Notes: generated by a model from the sequence alone, not told the origin. Counted from the first letter of the stretch, positions 1 to 11,198 are shown. The stretch is DNA of 64,000 nt from Pohlia nutans (GCA_022496805.1 CM040087.1:13838001-13902000), one strand, 5' to 3'. A program made the numbers and translations.

Positions 1-255
1 GTACTTGGCCCAGTTGGCTTCTTGTTTGTCAAAGCCATTGACTGCTCAACCCACAATGAGCCTTACTTATAATAAGTAGACAGGCTCTCAGGAGAAGGGA
101 GAGCACTTCAGGAAACTTTGTGAGTTTTTTTTTTGTATATTCTAGGTCTTGAATCTCTTCTTTTTGTGAGTAGGTTTTAGGGGTTCACTGACAGACGCAA
201 AGAATTGATTCCAGGTTCAGTTTGGTGAAGTGATTTTTTGGGTGACTCGAAAAGC
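1..255 (+). promoter_or_regulatory. 5' leader or upstream region of the PP2C gene
   Basis: No coding sequence is seen. The stretch precedes the first in-frame ATG (256) of the phosphatase. A pyrimidine-rich tract ends in an AG near 213-214, so a 5' untranslated intron is possible. Promoter elements cannot be placed because the window starts here. Confidence 0.4.
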
Positions 256-3200
256 ATGTCTGTGACTGTACACCCTACGATGAGCCTCCCTCCAAATGGA
301 GTGAAAATTGCGCAGCAAATGGTGTCTGTGGCGTTAGTTAGCTCCGAGCTTGACCAGCCCTTGAACGATGAGGAGTTTCCTGTGTTGTCTCATGGACACC
401 ACATGCAATACAAGAAAAGAGAAGACTTTGCTGTGGCCAAGACGGATTGTGACAGAGTGCCTGGTGATCCATCCACCACCTTTGCAGCATTTATGGTACA
501 CCCATCCTTTTTTTTTTTATCAAATTTGTAAAGCAAGTTGTAGTAATTTGAGGGACTCATCTCTTTTCCAGAAAGCTCTGCACATAGGAATTGGGCCTTA
601 TGTTTTTTTAGCATTTTGAGTAGGTCTTATTTGGAGTTTCTTTCTGTTTAAATTTACTTGTTTTATGACCATGTTCCTCGGTGATTCCGGTGATATAAGA
701 TTTGGTCACATCTGAATTATACTTCTCACTAGAGTTATCCGCAAAGTCTGTAAAAGAGAGGTGACTGGACCAACGTTTGTGAAAACTATGGTTGAGAACC
801 CAATAAAAGTAGATGTGTCAGTTGCTTTTAAAAAACTGGAGGGGTGAAGTTTCAAGGCTCCAAAAACGATGTCCAAAAACTTTAGACCCTCAATTTTCTT
901 GATCCAACCAATATTAGTTAATTCAGGGAGCCCCAAGCTTTGACGTCCCCAAATTAGGTTTTTTCTTCTATCAAATCCAAATCAATGCTTCTGTCTCCAC
1001 CACCTGCTCATCCAACCAACGCATGCTCTATTTTTTGCATATTAATGAACCTCACTCAATTTACGTTTCCGAAAATTTCAACAAAACTGAGGCTGTAAGT
1101 GGCATCGAGTTTGCGGAAAACTCTACTATATGATTGATTGAACTTGTCTTTTTTTAAACCACGAATCCTTGCTCCTTTAGGGTTTAAGCTCTGGCATATA
1201 ATGTTTGCTAAACCACTATTCTCTGGCAGATTTTTGATGGTCACAATGGACCAGCAGCAGCCGAGTACGCAAAGGAAAATCTCCTCAAAGATGTGATGAG
1301 CTGTGTGCCACCCAATCTCACTAGAGAAGAGTGGTTGACGTTTCTTCCAAAAGCTATGGTGGCAGGGTTTGTGAAGACTGACAAGGAGTGGCAGCAATTA
1401 GGTATGGAAAATCAAATTCATACATATCATTCTTCTGATTATATCTCTAAAAAGGTTTAATAGCTAAAGTTTGCATGATCTTGCCATTAATAACATAATA
1501 TTAGCAAAGAGTCAATAGCCTGAGATAGAAGAATGCTCAATAAAATTCAAGCTTAAAAAGCGTCTGATTCTGATTCTCAAAAGAAAGGGTGCCTGCAGGC
1601 TTACAAAGGGTTTTTTATGTGATCATTCTAGGTTACGTTAAATTACGCGGACAATTGCTCCTTATGAACTTGACCAATCTTATGGCGTTCACTAGAATAC
1701 ATTTTCGAAGGATTTTTTATTTGGATTTTCTTTTCATCAGTATATTCTACTTTTTAAGTTTAATTCGGAGCTAATTTTTATAGCTAAATGTGGTTATGCT
1801 CAGGTCAAGCATCAGGGACAACTGCCACACTAGTCATTGTGGATGGATGGACCGTCACTGTTGGTTGTGTTGGAGATTCTCGATGTGTACTAGATGCACA
1901 AGGAGTGGCCACCTCCTTAACTATTGATCACAGACTCGACGGTAACGACGAAGAGTAAGTCTTCATCGTCATGTGTTTTTTTTGAAGCAATTTTGAGTAA
2001 GTTGTAAGGAGACTTTCTTTAGTTCAAATTTTCTTTATTTTCGGACTAACACACGCCATGTTCTTCCCTGATTCTTGTGATATAAGACTTGACCCCATGT
2101 GAATTATAATTTTCACAATGTGATCATTTTAAACCATCTCTGTTGAATCGAAGTGAGCCTCATGTTGTTTAAGCAGTTGTAACCTGGGGACTTTCTGTAG
2201 TTCCATTTTTCTTTTATTTTTGGACCGACTTACGCCATGTTCTTCGTGATATAAGACTTGACAATATAGTTTTCACAATACGATTGTTTCTCATTGTTTT
2301 TGCAGTTTTGAGTAAGTTGTCGTATGGGGACTTTCTTTAGTCCAATTTTATTAAGTTTATGACCAACACATGCAGTGATCCAAAATTTGGGCTTTATCTG
2401 AATTTTCTTTCATTTTCAGAGGAACGAAATTGGTAATTTGTAAACCATGAATTCATGAATCGTTGGTCCTTAAAGGCGGGGGTAACTAAGTAACCCTAAT
2501 CTTGTGCATGCATAAATTTGGGTTTTGTTGCTTGCAGACTGGAGCGCATCAAAGCAACCGGAGCGGAAGTGGGGAGGATAAGATTAGCAGGTGGGGTTGA
2601 GGTAGGCCCATTGAGGGTCTGGCCGGGTGGGCTTTGCCTCTCCAGGTCTATTGGAGACATGGATGTGGGTGCGCATGTTGTGGCTGTGCCTCACGTCAAG
2701 CAGATTAAGGTATCAACATACATGATTCTATTTTTCCTTCTTTCATACTCCCTCCGTTTCATAATGCTTTTATACTTTGTGCTTTTTGTTTTTTTGGGCA
2801 CGTTTCTTTTGTCGAAAAAGTCATCCCAATACTCAAAAAATGGGCTATCTTTAATAGTAGTATGTAGGTTTTTTGTCACTCTCATTTTTCTCCCTATCCG
2901 AAGTGGGCAATGCTCACATTTAAAGTATAAAACATAGGACAAAACTAGGAAAAATTACATGCCAAAAAACATGGACTCTTATTATGAAATGGAGGGAGTA
3001 ACATTCCTGTAGCCATTGCAGCACTGCAACCTTTCTTTTTCCGAAATAAGAATTCAGCACAGTGTCGAGGTCCTTGTTGCTGGAGCCGGAAGTCTTGTTT
3101 TCCTTGTAAAACTCTGAATTATGGATATTTTAATTTTCTTTTCTCTTTTCTGGTTGTGCTCCAGCTCTCTCCTGCTGGAGGCAGGCTCATTATTGCCTCG

Positions 3201-5174
3201 GATGGAGTGTGGGATGCCATAAGCACAAGGAGAGCTGCAAGATGTTGTCGGGGGGTGCAGCAACCAGAAATTGCTGCTAAGTATGTGGTGAAGGTGGGTG
3301 TTTTTTCTTTACTACTTTTGAGTAGGTCCTATGTGGACTTCTTTTTACCAATCTTTCTTCTTTTTTTCACCAACACATGCAATGTTCTTCACTGATCTCA
3401 GCAAAATAAAATTTGGTCCAATATAAATTACATTTTTCACAACATGATTGATTGAGTTTTTCATTTCAAAACCATGAATCCTTGGTCCTTTAGAGATCGA
3501 GACCTGTGCAGGTGCAAAAACAAGTCTAAATGTGCAGGTGGCTAGCACTCTTAAAAGGCGTGCGCATTTAAAACGATCAAAATACGACCTTTTTTAAGAG
3601 TAATAATAGTAGCTCTGTCATAAAGTTGAGGCAGTTTTTGTTTGAGCCAATAGAGATATCTGCAAAGGAAGAGGGTGGGCAACCCAGGCGGACTTCCAAT
3701 GGCCCATCTTGTATTTGTAAGAGAATCATTAAGTCCATGATATATGGGATGATGTTTTGGGATGGCAGGAAGCCATAAGGAGCCGCGGACTGAGAGACGA
3801 TACGACGTGCTTGGTGGTGGACATTGCTTCTCGCGGCTCTGAGCCTTTTGCCCCAGCCATGAAGAAGAAACTGAGCTTCACGAAGTTAATGCGCTGCACA
3901 TCTGCCACTGAAGCAGACCTTGCTGATGACCCTACTCATGAGGAGATTCACGACGAAAACTCGGCAGCCCTGGCTGAAAGGTGAGAGCTCACACATGAAA
4001 CTGCATCAAAATTTCCCCCCTATTTTCTGCTGCATCAATTTCGTTGCTTTTGTAGGTATATAGTACCCAGACCTATTCAATATCACCTTCTTTATTATTA
4101 CATCCTCTGTTCTCTCACCACTCAGATGATGATCCCAGTTTAAGATTCACTCTGTAATCTCACTATCATATTCTATTATGTCACAAGAAGTTGCATACAA
4201 ATGTGATACTCAGGAGTTACCTACGTCACTCATTCAACCGCAAGTACTCCTTTAATTTCACATGTACAACACTAACTTATATTGTAGCATATAATCATGT
4301 TCACTTTAACCCTTAAACATCCTATGGGGATAGTATATATGTTGTCATATGATTGAGATTTGCTACCAACACGAAACACTGAAATTGGGATCTTAACCCT
4401 TAAACGACAATTCCTTTCCTGATACCACACCCAAAATCTCATTTTACATTCCATTTTAAGTATGATTATGTATTTAATTTACTTTAATTTTATTCTAAAG
4501 AAGTATAGATCTCTCTAAGGTGCTCGGTTTGGAATTTTAAAAACCCCATTTGGTGCAATGGTGTAGAAGTTATGAGCAAGATTCTCCCAAACTAAAACCA
4601 AGCCCGTGGGGCTGGCATTGTCGTTTAAGGGTTAATAGCTCACTAGAATTGCATTGATCTAAATTTCAACTTTTCTTTTGAACTCAAACCCGTTAAAAGT
4701 GTGGATCCATTCCAAATACAACCAAAATACAGCGTATTCTATTGGCCGCCACGGCACGTTCAGACATTTAGGGGTTAAGGAGATTGTGTCTGACATTAAT
4801 GAGGTCTAAGGCTGGATCTCGGAATTTTGAGGTTTGTGTGTTTTTTTTGTTTTTGTTGGGTCAGGTTGGGATCAGATGAATCGGTGCACGCTGGAAACGG
4901 CATTTTTCTGTGCGCACTGTGTCGGTGCAGTTTGGAGACCGAAGCAGGAATATCTGTGCATGCTGGTTCATTCTTTTCACAAGTCGGAGGAAAAGCCTGG
5001 GAAGGTCCGTTTTTGTGTGCCAATTGCAAGACCAAACAGGATGAAGAGAAAGCTGCAAAACAGCAGGATTCAGAAAAAGCTGCCAAGCAGGATTTAGAAG
5101 ATGATCATCATCATGTAAAGCAAACTGATGCAGAAAAAGACACTGTACAAACTGATGCAGGGAGGGATGCGTAA
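256..5174 (+). CDS. Protein phosphatase 2C with C-terminal Cys finger (plant PP2C12/PP2C15-like)
   Basis: Metal-dependent Ser/Thr phosphatase. Seven exons splice at GT-AG sites in phase: 256-495, 1230-1401, 1804-1954, 2538-2709, 3165-3293, 3769-3980, 4865-5174. They total 1386 bases and 461 residues. PP2C motifs run in order: KREDF in exon 1, IFDGHNG (81-87), GTTAT (142-146), VGDSR (160-164), DHR (179-181), LCLSRSIGD (220-228), IASDGVWD (255-262) and GLRDDTTC (295-302). These supply the acidic metal ligands. The C-terminus has C375-x2-C378 and C410-x2-C413 around an ISVHAG motif, as in Arabidopsis At1g68410-type proteins, then a charged Lys/Glu/Asp tail rich in EKAAKQ. The ATG at 256 is the first in frame; the preceding codons read from a TTG. 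The protein matches the plant subfamily along its length, so the gene looks intact. Its substrate is not predictable. Introns 1, 3, 4, 5 and 6 carry transposon sequence. Confidence 0.93.
600..1199. repeat. P-family repeat in PP2C intron 1, split by a MITE
   Basis: The phrases gagtaggtcttatttgg and gatataagatttggtc recur in introns 3 and 5 and at 24714-24936. The right end at about 1180-1195 reads as the complement of a TTAACCCCTAAAGGA-type terminus. The copy is interrupted at 731-1124 by an AGAGTTATCC element. It appears to be a decayed member of the TTAA-flanked group. Confidence 0.55.
731..1124. mobile_element. AGAGTTATCC-family MITE, copy 1 (3-bp duplication ACT)
   Basis: The left end is AGAGTTATCCGCAAAG and the right end is TTTGCGGAAAACTCT. 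ACT flanks both sides (728-730 and 1125-1127). It sits inside the P repeat of intron 1; the uninterrupted P copy in intron 5 shows the host sequence continuing across the junction. It is 394 bases long with no coding sequence. Three other copies in the window carry duplications ATT, ATT and AAT. Confidence 0.75.
1985..2480. repeat. Three degenerate P-repeat copies in tandem (PP2C intron 3)
   Basis: The block gagtaagttg..gactttcttta..accaacac..gatataagacttg is seen at about 1990-2140, 2170-2300 and 2305-2385. The copies are diverged and no terminal duplication can be identified. They make up most of the 583-base intron. Confidence 0.5.
2748..2998. mobile_element. Stowaway-type (Tc1/mariner) MITE in PP2C intron 4
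   Basis: The ends are CTCCCTCCGTTTCATAAT and ATTATGAAATGGAGGGAG, with a TA duplication at 2746-2747 and 2999-3000. It is 251 bases long and non-coding. CTCCCTCCGT is the usual plant Stowaway terminus. A 1.26-kb relative with transposase remains lies at 59724-60986 and could represent the parental lineage. Confidence 0.85.
3294..3500. repeat. P-family repeat in PP2C intron 5
   Basis: It contains gagtaggtcctatgtgg, caccaacacatgcaatg and, near the right end, ccatgaatccttggtccttta. The same order of blocks is seen in introns 1 and 3 and at 24714-24936. It is a decayed, non-coding copy. Confidence 0.5.
4306..4778. mobile_element. TTAA-flanked MITE, O family copy 1 (PP2C intron 6), with nested insertion
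   Basis: TTAA at 4306-4309 and 4775-4778 bound inverted ends CCCTTAAACATC and, on the complement, CCCCTAAATGTC. A second element occupies 4397-4635. Without it the copy is about 234 bases, close to the 227 bases of copy 2 at 5417-6188. The CCC ends and TTAA target are piggyBac-like. It lies wholly within the 884-base last intron, so splicing of the phosphatase is unaffected. Confidence 0.75.
4393..4635. mobile_element. TTAA-flanked MITE nested in O copy 1
   Basis: The ends are CCCTTAAACGACAATTCC and, on the complement, CCCTTAAACGACAATGCC, so 17 of 18 bases match. TTAA stands at 4393-4396 and 4632-4635. The host reads gatc-TTAA-tagctcacta across the site. The same host site is also occupied, by a different element, in O copy 2. 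Confidence 0.85.
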
Positions 5175-5416
5175 CGTCCTGACTAATAAAAAGGGGGTGG
5201 AATTCATACAATTTACACCCCGTTATAGAGGGGACTTGGAATCACAGCACAATATGGCTGTAGCGGCTTTGCTTGACATGAAAATATTTTATTGTATATT
5301 GTAGCAGGACTTGGAATCTTTCATGGGTTTACTCATTACTCAAGGGTTGCAAAAGAAGATTTGACTTGCATTTGTTCAAGTTTACCGGTCTAAAGTCTAT
5401 GTAAGGTAGATGTACC
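5175..5416 (+). other. 3' untranslated region of the PP2C gene and short spacer
   Basis: It follows the TAA at 5172-5174 directly. AT-rich sequence at 5270-5305 could serve as a polyadenylation region. No open frame or repeat is recognised before the TTAA at 5417. Confidence 0.4.
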
Positions 5417-6188
5417 TTAATCCTTGAACGTCCCATGGGGATAGTATATACGTTTTTGTACAATTGGCATTTGCTATCAAACAGAAGTTCTAAATTGAGA
5501 TCTTAACCCCTAAGTGACCGATCAACCATTTTATGGTCGCTGCCCTTTTTTACGGGCTGCCCGAGATGAAAAAAAACTTTTTTTCGAAAATAAAAAATAT
5601 TTTCAAATAGGAAATCAAGTCTACTTTCCAACCCAATTTGAATCATGTCAATCGGAGTTAAACTCTATCAAGGAGAAATTTTCAAAGACAAAGACCTCAA
5701 CATTGTCCTAGTGTTACAAAACTTACTATTTCGGAAAAGTAATGATGTTCCCTCTTTCTAAAAAATTTCTTTTTTGAACTTTAGAATAGAATATCTACTT
5801 TCAACCAATCATACCAAATTTCAAATTCTAAAAATAAAATTTGTAATTTTGGTGAGTATTCAACGATAAATGCTTCTAAATTCATTTAATGAGTATCTAA
5901 AACATTTTTTTAAGGTTTGACCGTACGGATAATTACTAAACATCGTGCTTCGCATTTTCTCTTTTGGACCAAACTTCATTGAAGTTGTAGAAGCAACATT
6001 TTATAACACATTTAGGTTTTGCCCTTACCCCCTCTATCATTTAGGGGTTAATAGCTCACTAGAACTGTATTGATCTAAACTTCTTTGTTGAACTCAAACC
6101 CATTAAAAGTGTGTATCCATTCCAAATACAAGAAATATATCTTGTATTCTACTTGCCGCAAAGGCAATTTCAGACGTTTAGGGGTTAA
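5417..6188. mobile_element. TTAA-flanked MITE, O family copy 2, with nested A-family element
   Basis: The left end TTAATCCTTGAACGTCC is slightly decayed; the right end is gacgtttaggggTTAA. Inner sequence matches copy 1, including ttgctatcaa, gatcTTAA and tagctcactagaa. It is interrupted at 5507-6051 by an A-family element at the same internal TTAA used in copy 1. Its right TTAA (6185-6188) is shared with the next element. Confidence 0.72.
5503..6051. mobile_element. piggyBac-like MITE, family A copy 1
   Basis: It starts TTAACCCCTAAGTGACCGA and ends TCATTTAGGGGTTAA. Two palindromes follow the left end (accattttatggt and gcccttttttacgggc). The motif CCGTACGGAT is at 5931-5940, about 110 bases from the right end. 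The 549 bases are non-coding. Similar copies are at 6185-8082 (interrupted), 7270-7815 and 12366-12913, with a diverged relative at 32215-32765. Confidence 0.85.
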
Positions 6189-6340
6189 CCCCTAAGTGAC
6201 CGATCAACCATTTTATGGTCGCTGCCCTTTTTTTACGGGCTGCCCGAGATTAAAAAAAAACGTTTTCAAAAAATAAAAAATATTTTCAAATAGGGAATCA
6301 AGTCTACTTTCCAACCCAATTTGAATCATGTCAATCGGAG

Positions 6341-7150
6341 TTAACCCTTTAGTGCCCAGCAGACCACATTATGGTCATTGCGACGTTCGGAATGCAAATA
6401 GAAGAGAATCCGTGAAGAATTGGAACTTCAGTTTTGAAGTTCAGATTATGCCATATACATTACACACCTTCCAGACAAAAAATATTTCAATTTGGAATTG
6501 TACAACTATCAAAATACCTATCATCAAAACGCGAAAATACTGCAAATACTTGAAAATACAGTAAATACTTACAAATACAACACATGTATTATGCAGTATT
6601 TCCTGTGTTTGGAAGTTTGTTATCTTGTTTTATTTTTTTGAATCGTGTTCTCTTCTTCATCTTCCCTTAGTGTGTATAATCCGATCTTGACTAATGTACC
6701 CACCCTTGTCAATTTTCAACGTATAAATTTTTGTCCTAACCGTATATGGATAAGTCACTTTCACTTATAAAATTCACAATAATTATGTGTGAGTCTATTC
6801 TTGACATGAAAGATTGCAACGGAGAGGTGTTGACATAGGGCATAGCTGAACTTCTTTACTTTTAATTTTGAAAATTTAACCGAAATTCTATTTAACTTTG
6901 AAGTCACACACCCCCCAAAATCTCATTTTTGAGCGTGCATTATACAGTTCAAATACATACTATAATCTTCCAATCCCACCATTGGATGATTCTCAAATTT
7001 TAATAAAATGTGTGCTCTCGAGTTGAGAATAACATTGTACGGCTACTTTCTAATTTAATCCATTCTATTTCTGGTAGTCTCAATCACAGTGGGAAAAACC
7101 ACTGAAATCCAGTGCTCCCTGCTACAGTACCCTAGGCACTAAAGGGTTAA
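6341..7150. mobile_element. piggyBac-like MITE, family B copy 1 (nested)
   Basis: TTAA at 6341-6344 and 7147-7150 bound ends CCCTTTAGTGCCCAGCAG and CCTAGGCACTAAAGGG. The palindrome gaccacattatggtc follows the left end. The host family A sequence is intact across the site (cggag-TTAA-actcc). It is 810 bases long with no convincing coding sequence. An inverted copy is at 8627-9441, and decayed copies lie near 42970-43579 and 49690-50305. Confidence 0.85.
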
Positions 7151-7269
7151 ACTCCATCAAGGAGAAATCTTCAAAGACATACACCTCAACATTGTCCTAG
7201 TGTTACAAAACTTACTATTTTGGGAAAGTAACGATGTTCCCTCTTTCTAAAAACATTCTTTTTTGAACT

Positions 7270-7815
7270 TTAGCCCCTAAGTGACAGATCAACCATTTTA
7301 TGGTCTCTGCCCTTTTTTTATGGGCTGCCCAAAATAGAAAAAAAAATTATAGAAAATAAAAAATATTTTTAAAAAGGTAATCAAGTCTACTTTCCAACCC
7401 AATTTGAAACATGTCAATCCGAGTTAAACTCCACCCGGGAGAAATTTTCAAAGAAAAACACTTCTACATTGTTTAGTGTTAGAAAACTTACAGTTTGGGG
7501 AAAGTAATGATGTTCTCTCCGTTGAAAAATTTGCAATTTTTTATTTTAGAATAGAATGTCTAGTTTTAACAAATCATAAAAAAATTCAAATACTAAAAAT
7601 AAAATTTGTGATTCTTATAAATATTTGAAGTTAAATGCTTCTAAATTCATTATGAGATGATAAAAATCTATTTTTTGGTATTTGACCGTATGGAAAATTA
7701 CTAAACATCAAGCTCCTCATTTTCTCTTTTGGACCAAACTTCATCAAAGTTGAAGAAGTATTTTTTTATAACACATTTATGTTTTGCCCTCACCCCTCCG
7801 TCATTTAGGGGTTAG
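7270..7815. mobile_element. Family A copy 3, nested, with TTAG duplication
   Basis: The element runs CCCCTAAGTGACAGA to GTCATTTAGGGG (7274-7811) and is flanked by TTAG (7270-7273 and 7812-7815). Family A copy 1 reads gaactttagaatagaat across the empty site, so the four duplicated bases are TTAG, not TTAA. This supports a four-base duplication. Confidence 0.8.
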
Positions 7816-8078
7816 AATAGAATGTCTAGTTTCAACCAATCATACCAAATTTCAAATTCTAATAATAAAATTTGTAATTTAGGTGAATATTCAACGATAA
7901 ATGCTTCTAAATTTTTTTAATGAGTATCTAAAACATTTTTTGAGAGTTTGACCGTACGGATAATTACTAAGCATTGTGCTTCTTATTTTCTCTTTTCGAC
8001 CAAACTTCATCGAAGTTGTAGAAGCAACATTTTATAACACATTTAGGTTTTGCCCTTATCCCCTCTGTCATTTAGGGG

Positions 8079-8272
8079 TTAAACCACCACAACACCTAAA
8101 ACCATCAACTTCTACACCCTTTCTTCATTTTAGGGAGGAAACGTAAGTTGTCGGTACATGACTTAACTTTTGAGCAATTGATGCATAAGTCATGTAATGA
8201 AAGCCTACATTTCCTTTCTGAAACGAAAGAGGAGTGTAGAAGTTGGTGGTTTTAGGTGCCGTGGTGGTTTAA
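8079..8272. mobile_element. TTAA-flanked foldback element
   Basis: Arms of about 40 bases face each other: ACCACCACAACACCTAAAAC at the left and its near-complement at the right. TTAA is at 8079-8082 (shared with family A copy 2) and 8269-8272. It lacks the CCC ends of the neighbouring families, so the relationship is uncertain. Confidence 0.6.
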
Positions 8273-8626
8273 GGTACGTCTACCTTAGGTGTTGGCAATC
8301 ACATTCATTGTTTTATATGAATGTTAGTTGTCGCCTCGGGGAGGTCACCATGCAAAAAGTAGAAAACCACATGAATTAAACTATAGTCATTGAAGGAAAA
8401 AAATTTCACCTAATTGTAAAATTTTATATGTAATGTAGGACACTTTAAATTCAAGTAAGGAATATTTTTAGAATACATTTGAAATATACCTCAAATATTC
8501 CATTTATGTGATAGCCTCCATTAAAATACTCTCTTAATGCACATGGTTATACTACATACATACTGGTGACCTCCCCGATGTTGTTGCACATGTAGAGTAT
8601 GAGTAGCCGGGTTCAAGTTGACTTCG
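8273..8626. other. AT-rich spacer, nothing recognised
   Basis: No gene, inverted end or tandem repeat is seen. It separates two transposon clusters. Confidence 0.5.
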
Positions 8627-9441
8627 TTAACCCTTTAGTGCCCAGGGTACTGTAGCAGGGAGCACTGGATTTCAGTAGTTTTTCCCACTGTGATTGAGAC
8701 TACCAGAAATAGAATGGATTAAATTAGAAAGTAACCGTACAATTCTATTCTCAACTCGAGAGCACACATTTTATTAAAATTTGAGAATCATTCGATGGTG
8801 GGATCGGAAGATTATAGTATGTATTTGAACTGTATAATGCACGCTCAAAAAACGAGATTTTAGGGGATGTGTGACTTCAAAGTTAAATATAATTTGAGGT
8901 AAATTTTCAAAAATAAAAGCAAAGAAGTTCAGCTATGCCCTATGTCAACACCTCTCCATTGCAATCTTTCATATCAAAAATAGACTCACACATAATTATT
9001 GTGAGATTTATAAGTGAAAGTGACTTGTCCATGTACGGTTTAGGATAAAATTTTATATGTTGAAAATTGACAGGAGTGGGTACATTAGTCAAGATTGGAT
9101 TACACACACTAATAGAAGATGAAGAAGAGAACACAATCCAAAAAAATAAAACGAGATCATAACAAACTTCCAAACACAAGAAATACTACACAGTACATAT
9201 GTTGTATTTGTAAGTATTTACTGTATTTTCAAGTATTTGCAGTATTTTCGCGTTTTGATGATAGGTATTTTGATAGTTGTACAATTCCAAATTGAAAATT
9301 TGTTTTTCTAGAAGGTGCGTAATGTATGTGGGCAAATCTGAACTTCAAAACTGAAGTTCCAATTCTTCACGAATTCTCTGCTATTTGCATTTCGGACGTT
9401 GTAGTGACCATAATGTGGTTTGCTGGGCACTAAAGGGTTAA
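8627..9441. mobile_element. piggyBac-like MITE, family B copy 2 (inverted)
   Basis: TTAA at 8627-8630 and 9438-9441 bound ends CCCTTTAGTGCCCAGGG and CTGGGCACTAAAGGG. It is the inverted counterpart of 6341-7150 along its whole length; 815 against 810 bases indicates little indel decay. Confidence 0.85.
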
Positions 9442-9630
9442 GAGTCTTCATTATTCATCGTCCTCTAAAGTAAGGTGTGAAAATGGATTTGGACTTTCAT
9501 TTTTGCATTGCAACTTTGTTTCTTTGAAGATTACTCCATTATGTGTTTTTTTTGGCATACTTGGGCGGATGGGTGTTGCACTGTATTGGAATGGAAATAC
9601 ACTTTATGCAAAGCCCAAGATGACTGTCAC

Positions 9631-10205
9631 TTAACCCCTAAACGTTCTCACCCTTTTCAAATTTGGCAGCTTTTCAAAGATACATTATAAAATGCAACTA
9701 AGAAGGATATTTTCAACTTGATGAACAAATAAAAGTTGTACATTATGCATTTTAGATTCTATCCATACGGTTAGATTTGCGATTGCTATCACCTATATTT
9801 GTGTATTCAATTTCGAACATAAAATTTAACACTCTTTTGTAATATGATTACGAATAAGATATTGACAATCTAAAAATAAAATTTGTTGTGATGGGTTGAA
9901 ATGTAATACTCTAATTGTAGTGATTTTTGGAGATTTTTTGGTTGCTTAATTTTAGTAGTTGACTTTTTCAAGAGCACTTTTAGAGTAAAATCTTCAAATT
10001 TTTAGGTGGAACACTACAACATGAAATGAGACAAAAAAAATTCACAAACCATCCCCTTTCTAATTAGATGACACATGCAAAAGCTAACTTCCCATAAAAT
10101 TTTCAAGAAAAAACCCACACTGCAAAAAGTGCATGATGGATGAGAAAAAGGACTTCAAATCCGTACATCATGCAAAATATGCATGGTTGGGCGGTTAGGG
10201 GTTAA
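9631..10205. mobile_element. piggyBac-like MITE, family C copy 1
   Basis: It starts TTAACCCCTAAACGTTC and ends GGGCGGTTAGGGGTTAA. ATCCATACGG lies at 9761-9770, about 130 bases from the left end; this is the complement of the motif seen in family A. Its right TTAA (10202-10205) is also the left TTAA of copy 2, which lies in the opposite orientation. Confidence 0.8.
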
Positions 10206-10775
10206 CCCTTAACTGCTGAGGTGTTCGTTTTTTGGACGATGTATAGATTTCATCCATGTTTTCTTATCCGTCATGCACTTTTTGCACTATGGATTTTTTT
10301 ACTATAGATTTTATGGAAGTTATGTGTGAATTGAGTTAGAAAGGGGATGATTTGTGAAATTTGTATGTCTCATTTCATGTTGTGATGATTCACCAGAACT
10401 TTTAAAATCTTAGTTCAAAACAAATCAAACGTGCTCTTGAAAAATTAACTCATAAAATTAAGCAACCAAAAAATCTATAAGAATCACCACACTTAGAGTA
10501 TTACATTTCAACTACTCACAACAAATTTCATCCACATACATTGTCAATATCTTATTTGTAATCGAATTATAAAAGAATTTTGAGTTTCAAATTTTATACA
10601 AAAATATTGGTGAGAGCAATCATAGATTTAACCATATGGATAGAATCTAAAATTCATAATGTGTAACCTTCATTTATACATCAAGTTCAAAATATCCCTC
10701 TTCAAAATGCATTTTGTAATGCATCTTTGCAATTCTCCAAATATGGAAAGGGCTGTAGACATTTAGGCAAATTAA
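10202..10775. mobile_element. piggyBac-like MITE, family C copy 2 (inverted)
   Basis: It starts TTAACCCTTAACTGCTGAGG and ends near TTTAGGCAAATTAA, where the right end has decayed. The interior is the complement of copy 1. ACCATATGGA at about 10630-10640 is about 132 bases from the right end. The two C copies form a head-to-head pair of about 1.1 kb. Confidence 0.75.
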
Positions 10776-10960
10776 CCCCTAAAGGACCAAGGATGCACTG
10801 TTTTAAAATGAAAAAATTAATTAGTAATATAGTGAAAAATATAATTTTGATGGGACCAAATTTTATATCACTGGAATCAATGAAGAACACTAAGGTAATT
10901 ATATCTAAAAGCGACCATTACCTAAAAGCGTTCATAGTGTAATAAGTAGATTATGACACC
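10772..10960. repeat. Partial P-family element
   Basis: It begins TTAACCCCTAAAGGACCAAG at the right TTAA of family C copy 2 and matches the complement of the PP2C intron 5 repeat. No right end is found. It shows that the P repeats carried TTAACCCC ends. Confidence 0.55.
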
Positions 10961-11198
10961 TTATTGTTGATGAGAATGTGCACAATCTGAACATCAGAGA
11001 TTAGGGTCGCTTTAAGGTCAACCTATAGTCAACACTTTGAAAATTCATAACTTATTCATACGATGTCCAAATAATGCTTGTTAAAGTGCGTTAGAATTCT
11101 CTTGAACTTGCTATTAAGACCCACTAAAAATATTTTCTCTCTTATGTGTATAAATAGGCTAGTTGGTAAAGTGAACGCTTTAAGGTATAGTTACCTTA

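Larger units (their letters stand above)
6185..8082. mobile_element. piggyBac-like MITE, family A copy 2, carrying two nested elements
   Basis: It begins at the TTAA shared with O copy 2 and ends TCATTTAGGGGTTAA at 8079-8082. Removing the insertions at 6345-7150 and 7274-7815 restores a continuous family A sequence. It shows at least three successive rounds of insertion at one spot: O, then A, then B and another A. Confidence 0.82.
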
